DNA from: Thoreauomyces humboldtii
Taxonomy: Eukaryota > Chytridiomycota > Chytridiomycetes > Spizellomycetales > Powellomycetaceae
Direction of reading: 5' to 3'
NCBI GenBank assembly: GCA_027596035.1
Contig: JADGJA010000183.1
Location: 1-32,628, forward strand
Length of the DNA: 32,628 nucleotides
A program made the position numbers and the translations under genes. Below are positions 19,985 to 29,310 of the stretch, one piece after another. The notes under the pieces are model-generated. The model was not told where the DNA came from and ran no database searches. It worked only from the letters and a program-made list of their open reading frames with translations. How positions within the stretch are numbered: the stretch's first letter is position 1; each line of letters starts with the position of its first letter.

Positions 19985-22026
19985 CTAATCGTTCTCTCCC
20001 AGCCTTCCCAAAGCCTCCACACATCTCCACTCTCTGCCCACCGACTCGGTTGTCAACGCCGACGCTACTTTCCACACCTTGACGATACCCGACGCATCTC
20101 CTGTTGCGATGAGGTCCGCCCTCCCCTTGCTGAATGCCAACGATGTGGCCGCCACACTGCTTTTCGTCGTGACCTGAATGGTTGTGTGGGGGAGAGAGGG
20201 CGAGTGGGCCAGGTCAAAGATGTAAAGGAGACCATCGGCCGAGGTTGCGGCGAACACGGTCGCACGATGAGGGGAGAAGACGGTCGCGTAGAGGGAGGCG
20301 GAGGAAGGTGAGAATGTCAGAAGTGGCTTTGTCTAGGAAGTGTAATCCGCGATCAGCATCAGTACAGGGGTTGCGCCTTGGGCCATAGGCCCTGTCTCGT
20401 ATTCCCTCTTACCTGCAGAACATTGTAAAGATGTATCAACCCATCGCTCCCGCCGCTCACAAACAGGTTCCGATGAAAGGTCGAACAGCTGATAGCATTG
20501 ACAGGTCCCGTATGCGGGGCATACGCGAACTGGATCGGATTGACGAGTCGTTGCTGAGACGATGGCAGTGGGGCCGAGTACGCAGATGCGTGTTCGTCGC
20601 GAACGAGCAGGGTTGTCATCGCGCGCCCGCACTTGACGATATACCCCGGCTCAGTCGCGACGATGAAGACGGTCTGGTTCTCGGATGGGAACGAGAAGGA
20701 TGTGCCTCCGAGTACGGCGTCCTGCTTCACGCTCCCGGACTGTCGAAGATGTCGTGGGATGGAGCCCATGAGAAGCTGGGATCTGGGATTCATGAGTTGG
20801 CAAGCAATGACCATGATGGGCTAGGACTCTGTCATACCCGGCTATCGGAGTGGCCAGTCCATTTTCGGGATCCCATGTCAAGACTTTTCCGTCGTTGCCG
20901 ATGCTCATGACCTGTCGGTTCAAATGATCAGGTTGATTGCATGTGGGAGATCCAAAAGACCTCTCATTTCATCTCGTACATTATAGGTTCCCGGCTTGCC
21001 TCCTGGGACCCATTCCACTTTGGCGACGGGTTCCTGATGTGTTACGTCGCTCATTTTGGAGACTGCGACCAGCGGGTCAAGTTTTGGCTCGTTGGTCTGT
21101 GCTAGGAGAACTTGTCCTACAACGGCAGACATAACACATCAGACGTGATTACTGAATGTGCTAGCTGGATTATGTGCCGAACGAACCGTTGAAGCAGCCT
21201 GCTGCAATCAACGATGGAATCTCCGGGTGGAACGCTATGCACATGACGCAGCTCTGACAAACGAACACATATTATCAGCCAGTCTGGACGGACAAATCTC
21301 TGCAATCAGGTTCGAATCTCCTACCTCAGTCTCGACGGTCCATGTCGGTGTATCCTCGACCAGACGGCTGGCCAGCGACCAGGTGCATAGCGATCCCTTG
21401 TGATTGCACCAACTCTCATGGTCGAACCTTCCAAAAGCGACGCCCACGGTGCTCCCCGTCCTGTTCCACGACAGGTCTGTCACGAGCATCTCGGGATCCC
21501 GGGAAGTAGCGGAAAGTGTGTGCAGAAGGGTGGTGGAAGTGACGCTCTCGTCCCATTGCGCTGACCAACCTGGCATTGACTTATGAGGTTTCTATACAAG
21601 GACTGCAGGAGCTCCAAGGATTAAGCTTCATACCGTCAAATGCAGTGCTCTTGATGTTATCCAGAAGCTGGTTGGAAATCACCGACTCGACGCGTGAAAG
21701 AAACTCCACCATACTCCCCTGGTCGTAGCGATCGAGCAGCCGAAATTGCAAGACCGGTTCTGGATCCGTTTGGATCTGTGATGCAAAGGAGGTTCAGATC
21801 TCAGTTTTGCGCTATGAGATACAGTTCTGAAGGCTCTCACGTCGATGTGGGTGGAGGAGATGGCCTGGGTGGCCTGCTCGGCGAACTGGACAGGTTTGGT
21901 CTGGGACTGACCGTCGCGTTTGTCTTTGACTTTTTGCCATGACGATGGGATGTCGACTACGGCTGGCGGCGTGTACGATTGGAAGAGGGTTGGACCAGAG
22001 GTGGCTGTGGTGGTGGTGGGTGCCAT
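19985..22026 (-). CDS. DYNC2I2: Cytoplasmic dynein-2 intermediate chain (WDR34)
   Basis: DYNC2I2 is the WD40 intermediate chain of dynein-2, the retrograde motor of intraflagellar transport. Eight exons: 22026-21841, 21775-21634, 21569-21325, 21253-21187, 21116-20980, 20911-20838, 20782-20413, 20332-19985; 522 residues (human 536). After splicing the protein follows WDR34 end to end: STAFDGWSAQW before the propeller, then DLSWNRTGSTVGVAFGRFDH with ESWCNHKGSLCTW, CVMCIAFHPEIPSLIAAG, VMSIGNDGKVLTW, TGPVNAISCSTFHRNLFVSG with GSDGLIHLYNVL, and finally FAATSADGLLYIFDL and LIATGDASGIVKVWKV. The CSTFHRNLFVSGGSDG and DASGIVKVW motifs set it apart from cytoplasmic dynein-1 intermediate chains. The N-terminal arm has QSQTKP and DIQTDP, possible LC8 light-chain docking motifs. 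Its presence implies an organism that builds flagella. Confidence 0.91.
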
Positions 22027-22571
22027 GTCGGTCGGTTGTTGGGGGGAAGGTCAGATCAGATTCCCAAGAGGAGAGAGAAAGCGCAGCAAAAGAAGCACGC
22101 CGCCGCAGAGTCTACGGGATGAAAACACGATTTTCGCCGTCCCACTTGATGTGACTGTGCCACCATGCACATGCAGTCCACACGCACCACATTTCACATG
22201 GACCACACATCCTATGGAGCTTTGGGGACGGTGCAAGAGTTACGAATACGCTTTTTGAGGGTTTATCTTGAGAGCGCTTATTTGAGGTACTTTGGATGCA
22301 CGCTGACCGTGTCGTCGCCGTTTGAAGCTGGGCTATAGTGCAACCTTTTGACGACCCGCAGGGATCACGGTACGGCTTCGTGGACGTCCCCAGTGTTACA
22401 CGCACGCTTTTCGAGGGTTTATCTTGTGTACTTTGGATGCACGCTGACCGCGTCGTCGCTGTTCAACTGTGGTCTTGGCATTCCCCTTCGCTCCGTGCAT
22501 AATGGAACGTCCAGTCCGCCCGATAGCTTTCGGGATTCAAGAAAACATGCCTGCCCGATCATTCCTCTCAT
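22027..22571. promoter_or_regulatory. DYNC2I2 upstream region with imperfect direct repeat
   Basis: These 545 nt lie between the DYNC2I2 start codon (minus strand) and the tRNA-Ala 3' end. Apart from the direct repeat listed separately, they contain no visible gene. The DYNC2I2 promoter must lie here. Confidence 0.5.
22248..22463. repeat. Imperfect direct repeat, 76-nt and 60-nt copies
   Basis: Copy 1 (22248-22323) and copy 2 (22404-22463) both begin ACGCTTTT(T/C)GAGGGTTTAT and share TACTTTGGATGCACGCTGAC followed by G(T/C)GTCGTCG. Copy 2 lacks about 16 nt in the middle. The copies are 80 nt apart, between the tRNA gene and the flagellar dynein gene. They could be a local duplication, paired regulatory sites or pieces of a dispersed element. 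Confidence 0.8.
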
Positions 22572-22644
22572 TGGAGAATGGGAGTATCGATCTCCCTGCC
22601 TCCCGCATGCTAAGCGGGCGCTCTACCATTTGAGCTAATCCCCC
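22572..22644 (-). tRNA. tRNA-Ala (anticodon AGC)
   Basis: A complete 73-nt cloverleaf without intron. The 5' acceptor strand GGGGGAT pairs with ATTCTCC (two G-U pairs), followed by discriminator A at 22572. The D arm contains AGCTC..TGGTAGAGC. The anticodon arm is CCCGC-TTAGCAT-GCGGG, giving AGC (wobble A34, normally inosine). The T arm is GGGAG-ATCGATA-CTCCC. CCA is not encoded, as expected for a nuclear gene. Confidence 0.93.
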
Positions 22645-24002
22645 ATGTATGATACTTGGTGTTTGTGCTTGTACAGGATCATGAGAAAACCGCGAAAAAA
22701 GGCGAAGAAAAGCGGCATCTTCTGTCTAAAAAGCCCTCAAATGCCCCAGCAAATGCCGGCAGGCTCAAATGTGGCAATTCGCCAGTCTGCATTTGTTAAG
22801 TGGTCCCCATTGCTTCAACGGGGTCATCCAGCGAGAACCAGCTGAACGAGAGGGGTGCAGGACAACGAGGTTTACGGCAAGCCCTGGAATGCCCCTTTCG
22901 CAGAGGTCACAACCCATCTGTCGCATTCGTTAAGACAGGCGGGGTCCTGCAGATGACTTTCTTGAATCTTGCGGTGCTGCTTGACGATCGTCATTTATGG
23001 AAGTGAAAGGTGCTCAGTGTGCTCTCCCCATCGGTGGAGGTAGCAATCTTTTGTCGCTGTAAGTACATCGAAGCGCCTGCCAACTCCTCCGCTTCTATTG
23101 TTGAGAAAGTGAAAACTTTGTATGGTTTCTCTACGTTAGAGATTGGGCGCGGTTGTCCTCGAATCGCAAAACATGTCACAGATAGGTAGTCGTGCAAGCT
23201 TCACTCCAAACATATCAACTCTTATCTTCGTGCGTCGTGTTCGGAATGTCATGAAAAGGCGAACAAGGTGGGCTGAGCGGTGATGATCGTCGGATAGATG
23301 CATAACCTATTGGGAGGTGCTCACCCCACAAGCTGCACCGGAACTGCGTGCGGTCGGGCTGTAATGTCAGTCTGCTCTTGCATACTACGTACCGGGAATT
23401 CCGCGGAGGTGCCTTGTAGACCATACTAATCCGACTTAGGATGGGCGGTAGCCGGTTCGAGAGATCGATGTTGTGTTGCAGAACGCCGTCCTAGTAATTG
23501 ATTGAAGAAAGTTGCTAAAGCGTGCCTGTCCAAGTGCTCTGCTTCAGTCCTTCTTTCCCTCTCACCGGTGGTAGTCACCATCCACTCTCCCGACGACCGG
23601 CTGTTGCACGGTCCGTGTGTACCCAGCCACTAATTGTCACCGTAGTTGCCATCGCATCAGCTGCAGTGGCTGGGCCTTGACCAGAGGCAGTAGCGATACT
23701 GGTCAAACAAAATCTCTGAAAGTTGACGCACTGGAACGACGGACAATGACAGCAGCGACATGAAGACAGGAATCCCAGAAGTCAATATTCTTCTTCAACC
23801 GCTGCCTTTCAATACACATATCTACATTGCATTCTCTTTACAAGATGACTGAATACTCGTTCGTGAAAGTGCTTTCCTGCTGATTTGTCAAGTTCTGGCT
23901 CGACTCCCTTCACAGGTCCGGCCTAGAATGTCCTGATGACTGTTTGTCTTTTTCACAGATTTCCGTTCCAAATCCACTGCTCGCCGATTTCGTGGTTCTC
24001 TT
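22645..24002 (-). other. Unassigned region with three coding-like minus-strand segments
   Basis: No gene is called with confidence in these 1.36 kb, but the minus strand holds coding-like pieces. One (23730-23578, 51 codons) starts right after a good acceptor (GTTCCAG) and reads CVNFQRFCLTSIATASGQ.., then a stop. A second (23490-23215, 91 codons) starts after TACTAG and reads DGVLQHNIDLSNRLPPILSR... A third (23197-22991, 68 codons) reads VEKPYKVFTFSTIEAEEL.. and ends in TAA. I could not join them in one frame or recognise a domain. They lie directly downstream of the receptor gene on the same strand. They could be a separate gene, a decayed gene, or receptor exons I could not connect. Confidence 0.3.
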
Positions 24003-26175
24003 CTACGTGTCTGGGGCCAAGCTGGAGCTCGGTGTTGGGGGTCGAGGACCAGGACTGAGAGGTGCACGCTGAAGGCTTTTGTTCTTCTGGAGCGCGTTGG
24101 CGAAACTGATGATCATCGCTCTGAATACATACTGCAGAGCATTGATCTCGGAGAGGAAAGATGCATCCGAAGTTTCGGTCTTGTTCTTCATGTCACTGAA
24201 ATCGAACTTCGTTGCCTTTGAGATTGAGATATGCGTTAGTCCACAAATAAGGAAATAAGAGTCGTGCGAGTTCGCGCCGTACTTTCACCATGGAACCTTT
24301 GACAGCGTTTAACGGTATGAGAAGGAAGTGATAGACGAAGAAGACGATGGACGCGAATCCAGCGAGGATGAAGGCAACCGTGATCAAAGCAGAGTTTCTG
24401 ATGGCTTGGTGAAGAAAGCTATCGAACTGCGCAAGCATCAAGGTGACAGCGGCCGTGTAGTAGGTCGCCTCCCGTCCAGCAACGACGGTTCCACGAAAGG
24501 TGGCCTTGTTGGGCTGGTCCTGGAATTGTTGGTACATGTACCTTTGAGACGAGTGTTAGCAAGATAGTTCGATCGGTCTCCCACTTACGCCTGCAATCAA
24601 TTACCAATACGGGGCGTTCCCTGTGGTGATGCCACTGCTAGCTGTTTGATTGAGGGTACGGGGAGCTGTGTAAGTAGTGAACGGATCTTTTGAAGCCGCT
24701 GCGGCGACTTGCACCGCATAGCCTGATGCCGCCACTACCGCTGTCGGTTCTCCGCTCGATGTAGCAACGAGGCCACCGTAAGGGTCTGCGATGTACGCGG
24801 TGCCGCCGGTCGTGTTAACGATTGTAGTCAGAAAGGTGCTAAGAGGTCCGAGCTTGATGTCGATCAGGATGACGCCAGCGATAGTTCCCGGGGTTGTTGT
24901 AGAATAGAACGGCCGCCCACATCCAACCCCACCGGCTCCACTTGTATGCGCGGAGAAAGCTGTCCAGTACTGGGGGTCGACACAGCGAGAAAGAATCAGC
25001 ATTGGAATTGATAGTGAAGACGGGACTAGACAGCCAGCGATACCGCAGTCCCCGCGTTGGTGACGTTCGCGTACCACGGGCGCAAGGTCACATTGTAGTT
25101 TGTGGAGTTTGAGGTAGGCACATTGGTTGTTGGAAGTCCGTCCGCACCGATCGGGAAGTATTGCTTGATATGGGCGGGCGTTGCGCCCCCAGGAATGTTG
25201 CAAACCGTGCATGTGACACCGGTATTCAGCATTAGTTCGTATCTAGGAACAACTGCGATTCAGCATAAAGTCCGAGCAGTCGCGAGCAAGCTGCCTGCTT
25301 ACTGATAAGTGCCATCATCTTTATGGCGAGATAAGAGTATTCAGTACGAGAATCGCAAGACCAAGCAGGTATGTCCGTCCCGACCACCTGACAACATACC
25401 CAGCTTATCAATCGATAGGTAAGAATACCCATGCTCTGCATCCACATATGTAAAGCCGGTGAAGTATTCGTTGCCTTCAAGCTGGAAAACAAGTGTCTGT
25501 CAGCTTTGATGTCTACAAGCCATGCAAGCTCGCCCAACTCGTTTCTCGCACCGTCTTGTAGAAGTAATGGTAGTAGTCATCGAGAATTCCTCGTCGTAGA
25601 GTAGGACTCGTTCCATTTTGGAGGCTCACGGTCAGGTCAACTTGGAACTGAATGTCGTGGAAGAATTGCTCTGTAGTGGTCGATCGTTGGCCAGTTAGTA
25701 CTGCTTTTGATTTTCTGCTCATGGGGCGGAGAGGCACATACCGACTTGCGCCATGATTGAGAGATCTGTCGACTGGAGAGCGGCAGGACCAAGAAGTCAG
25801 CGGCGCTATTGCTACGAAATCTGGTTCTATGGCTCACCGACCTTCAAGAGCGTAGTAGCCATGTCCAAGATCGACGTTTGCGCGGACCCAATCGCCTCGG
25901 TTTTCAGCGAGCCCTGCGATGCGATCCATACGAACGTCACAGCGATACCGATGGCAGCAAATCTAAACTCCACGTTAGAATGACTCCCATCTTGGCGAAA
26001 GCCAGAAGACACGCAAAACATACACTAGTCCTAAAAAGCCAGGCAGCGCGATCTTCAACGGAATCATCCGTCGGTGGCCATAATTGCAGCTTTCGAGATC
26101 CTCGCCTTTACTTGAAGCAGAAATTGGGTGCAGAGCAGTCCCCTGAGACGAGGTGGTATGGCTTGAGGTATTCAT
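24003..26175 (-). CDS. Membrane receptor: double-Cache sensor and HAMP, no output domain seen
   Basis: Ten exons: 26175-26024, 25962-25842, 25772-25742, 25670-25552, 25481-25400, 25318-25303, 25242-25044, 24969-24605, 24541-24283, 24215-24003; 518 residues. Helix 1 (about 42-65) is completed across intron 1. The outer region (about 66-410) ends in a clear dCache pattern: TLRPWYANV, then AGVILIDIKLGPLSTFL and TAYIADPYGGLVATSSG. Helix 2 (about 411-437, ITVAFILAGFASIVFFVY) leads to a HAMP-like segment: LIPLNAVKGSMVKATKFDFS, then FLSEINALQYVFRAMIISF and ANALQKNKSL. The frame then closes after a Pro/Ser tail. Such proteins usually carry a cyclase or kinase after HAMP; none is visible. Exon 6 is only 16 nt. 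Exon 7 could alternatively use a weaker donor at 25031, adding four residues. The ligand is unknown; dCache domains typically sense small molecules such as amino acids. Confidence 0.8.
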
Positions 26176-27915
26176 CTGCCGAAATGGAGCTAGATGCTAG
26201 TATTAAAGCTTGAATGGTACGCTGAAGAAAATGAAGATTCGCTCCGCAGTCTGATGGCAGTCTCAAAGGAGAGAGACATCAATAAGAGCGGAATTTACAT
26301 AAATCCAGAAGCGATGAATGCATGCAATGCGCCACAATGTGACGTCCTTGGGCATGGCAGCAGACTCAGCAGGGCTTGCAAGTAAAATCAGTACGAACAT
26401 TGCTGGGCATCATCGAGCTCCCTCCGTCGTGGTCATCACTACGTAGTCCTCTTACTGAGCCTGCAGGAATTTCTAATTCCGGAAATTACGGGAGACAAGT
26501 TCGAAATACGAGGTAGAACGGATAGTCCATATCTGGATGCCCCATTGCGTGGGATGCCGCTAAAAGTCTGTTGGATCCATGGTAGGCTGTCCAAAAGCTT
26601 CGCCAAAGTCTCGACCAGTCGATCTGCGCTGTCCGCGGAAATTACTCCCCGCCGGCATCAGCGACAGAGCTCATCCCGGTAGTTGTCCATCGACATGAAG
26701 GCTGAGGCGTAAACCTAACGTCCGTAGGGACTAGGTCAACAGCCGGGAGGGGAGTGAGCCGTATGCATCTGAACGGTTAACGCAAATGCGATAGCTCACG
26801 CCGCGGGGTGCGCCTTGGTGGAAATGTACAATGTCCCAGTTGATTCAGCCACTTCGCTTCTACAATATCGACCACGACAAGGTGCTTTGGACGATGCGTT
26901 TTCTTTATCCAACCATTCAAGAATATTCTGGTGCCGTCCAAGACACCACCACCGCTGTTGAGCTCCGAAACGTCAAGCCTCCGATGCGCTCGGTTAGATG
27001 AGTTCCGCAGGCCCTGTCTGACCTTGAGGGAGCACGCCAGCGTTCAACCTGTCTGTCTCGTGTTTCCATGGGACGCTGAGTCGGCTTTCCGGACTGGATA
27101 AAGGGGCAGTATGGTTAACCTTCGCTGTGTCGTGCCTCAGTACATGGTAACTTTTGGAAAAGATCGGCCGACGCGCCCTTACAGACACAGCCGGTAAGGC
27201 CTCCCAAATGATGATAAAAGGACGTGGGAGCCTTCGAGCTCGAACGACCTATGGTTGTCGATAGATGAAAGAATGCAAGGTTTGCACACCCGCCTTCTAT
27301 CATGAGAATTTCGTGCGGCGTTGTGTCCGCCACCGTCTCCACAGAATCGAGACGACACGCATCGCAGGCGTCCCTAGAGCTACATATATAACGGTTTCAT
27401 TTGAATATATTGAATTGCGAACAACGCAGCGGAGGTGTCAAACTCCAGCAGAACGAATCGCTTCATCGTTCTCCGTGGTTGCGAGACGGGGAGACTCGCG
27501 GAAATGAATAATCCGCAGCGTGCGAGAAGACCTCTCCAAATCGTGGGCGGCGTTTGAAATGGAAGGCCTTCTGATGTATACGCACGAGAAACCTGCTAAT
27601 TCGAAAACATCAATAAGAACAACATCCTCTGCTGAAACAACTGCAGGGGAGATTGACATACCTTTTTGCTCGGTGCGTTCTAGCAACTGGTAGCTATCCG
27701 TGACTTTTCTGCGACTGTGTCATGCCAGTGGTGGCGCTGCAGCGTACAGTATGTGATGTCAGTAAAGACACTGAACCTTGCTCTGGGTCGAGGAACAACG
27801 ACTCACCAAGAAACGTCAAAGGGATAACCGCAGAAGATTGTTGTGTCGACCTTGCCGTCCGAAGGGCACTCTAGAAGGGCAAAAGGCATAAACCTGCAAA
27901 AAAAATACACGCAAG
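26176..27915. other. Gene-poor region upstream of the receptor
   Basis: This 1.74-kb stretch should contain the receptor promoter at its left end. It holds no gene I can name. Two open segments have coding-like texture: the 56-codon plus-strand ORF at 26831-27001 (listed separately) and a minus-strand frame at 27686-27438 (82 codons, with AEDVVLIDVFELAGFSCVYI), which has no recognisable domain. No tRNA, tandem repeat or transposon terminus was found. Confidence 0.4.
26831..27001 (+). CDS. Small unassigned ORF (56 residues)
   Basis: An uninterrupted ATG-to-TGA frame that begins MSQLIQPLRFYNIDHDKVLW and continues with TMRFLYPTIQEYSGAVQ. The composition is balanced, with aromatic and charged residues spread as in a folded protein rather than a biased tract. 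CCCAG just after the ATG and GTTAGA near the end could be splice sites, so this may be one exon of a larger or decayed gene. No family was recognised. Confidence 0.25.
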   Translation: MSQLIQPLRFYNIDHDKVLWTMRFLYPTIQEYSGAVQDTTTAVELRNVKPPMRSVR

Positions 27916-28568
27916 TTGCGACAGAAGCAAGAGTTACCACAGCGTCGACACTGTTTGCGAACGTCTCTGTCCTGCCGGACCAAAGACAGGAAAATTGACA
28001 TAGTACGGAACATCGAGGGAGGAATCCACCAATTTGTCACCGACGTCTGCAAGAAGCCAAGATGGCAGACTACGGAGACGACGAGGACTTGCCCGCGACT
28101 TCTCGAGCAAAGGCACCTGGCGCGTGCGGTTGGGAAGGATAAACGCTTCCTATTTTACATCAACAACGGTCGGTTCCTGATCAATGGAGCGAAGCACCTT
28201 CCCATCACCGCCCCGCTCACGAAGGAGACTTGGACAACCGACGTTGTTTTACTTGGCAAGCTGGCGGTTTGCAGCGTCGTTCTCGCTGGTTTAGATGGAG
28301 ATCACCATGGCGATGGCAACGCGACATGCAAATCCACGTGAGCCATCAAGGCTGACGAGTTTTTAGGCTGCACGATTACACGCTATGCGGCCAGGATCTG
28401 ACCTGGAAGGACCCGGAAGGACCAGATCGAGGTACCTGGAAGGACCAGATCCGAGAGCGAAACGTTCAAGAACACCTCGTTTTGCAAGCCTCGGCTTTTG
28501 GAATCATCAAGAAGGAGAGTTTCGGTCCCTGGAACCGCTGTTCATGGAAATCAAGGAGATGGCTCTGA
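27916..28568 (+). CDS. Unassigned two-exon ORF or gene remnant
   Basis: Frame 27916-28341 is open for 141 codons and includes KIDIVRNIEGGIHQFVTDV and RFLFYINNGRFLINGAKHL, which look like folded-protein sequence. A GTGAGC donor (28338), GCTGAC branch-like site and TTTTTAG acceptor (28366) would remove 29 nt. They join in frame to a second coding-like stretch, LHDYTLCGQDLTWKDPEG.., ending in TGA at 28566-28568; that would give about 203 residues. A 29-nt intron is far shorter than the 55-75 nt typical here, so the join is doubtful. No family was recognised. It could equally be a decayed gene with a small deletion inside an old intron. Confidence 0.22.
28401..28460. repeat. Short GGAAGGACC repeat cluster
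   Basis: The sequence ACCTGGAAGGACC..AGATC occurs twice within about 60 nt, with an extra GGAAGGACC inside the first copy. GGATCT and AGATCC lie at the ends in inverted order. The repeat falls inside the second half of the doubtful ORF at 27916-28568. Confidence 0.6.
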
Positions 28569-28749
28569 AGTTCGTCCGATCGCACTCGACGATATCTTTG
28601 CGCAGATCACGATCACGATCACGATCTCTGCGAGAAGAGCGCGCTGTTGCATCTTCGCGATTTCGAAAGAGGGACCAAGAAAAACACCCAGCAGCTTCTT
28701 CCATTGGCCGGAAACTCGCTCGAGCAACACGTGGATCATTAGTATCATA

Positions 28750-28849
28750 GCACGGGGATGTCTAGTACTCTCACTAACGATCGCGGCAACAAAGGTATAT
28801 GTATATAATATGCCGCAATCGTTAGCGAGAGTACTAGACATCCCCGTGC
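28750..28849. repeat. Near-perfect inverted repeat: 39-nt arms, 22-nt AT-rich loop
   Basis: Arm 28750-28788 is the reverse complement of 28811-28849 at 37 of 39 positions, both differences being transitions. It starts GCACGGGGATGTCTAGTACT. The loop 28789-28810 is AT-rich (GGTATATGTATATAATA inside). No flanking target-site duplication was found. A foldback element, an extruding cruciform or a hairpin RNA would all fit. It lies in a region with no confident gene. Confidence 0.92.
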
Positions 28850-29302
28850 CGTGTAACGTCTAATACGTCGCAAGACGCACCAATACGAATTGTTTGACCT
28901 CCCTTCTTCCGAACATGGTCTTATGTTTGATGAGCTTTGAACCCACGGGATCCTGTCCCACAGTGACAGCCAGTCCTTCCTTCGGAACGCAGCCACTTCT
29001 GGCGCGAGATTTCTGTAGTCCCTATGCTTACCAATCGCTGAAGTGCCAGAGCACCGACTGCGCAGCAGGCTGTCGAAAAGATGCGACCGTAAGCGGCCGT
29101 AAGCATCTACTCTTCCAAGCTTCGAAGCAATCTATCTTCTAAGCGGATGAGCTTGACGCGATATCCAGACCGTGATAACGTTATCTATCGCTCAGCAGGT
29201 GGGCACGCGCAGTCAGTCGCGCGCGTCGTTTCACGCTCGTTTCACGCACTTTTCACGCCCTTTCCGCGCCCTTTCTGCTTCCCCCGTCGCTCCTCGCGTC
29301 CC
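28850..29302. other. Intergenic stretch with TTTCACGC-type repeats before a TATA box
   Basis: No gene was seen. Around 29225-29275 the plus strand has several spaced copies of TTTCACGC or close variants (TTTCCGCGCCC, TTTCACGCCC), directly upstream of the TATA-like element at 29303. The layout resembles a promoter with repeated upstream activator sites. Confidence 0.35.
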
Positions 29303-29310
29303 TATAAGTA
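29303..29310 (+). promoter_or_regulatory. Candidate TATA box (TATAAGTA)
   Basis: TATAAGTA follows the TTTCACGC repeats and precedes a pyrimidine-rich leader. An AATAAA lies downstream at 30395-30400, so a plus-strand transcript of about 1.1 kb is conceivable, although no clear product was found. Confidence 0.35.

Noticed and set aside
23440..23480. GGTTCGAGAGATCG as a tRNA T-arm
   Set aside because: No matching acceptor, D or anticodon arm surrounds it.
26700..26820. Possible structured RNA or group I intron core
   Set aside because: A few motifs recall ribosomal or intron sequence, but I could not pair a consistent P3-P7 core or match a known RNA.
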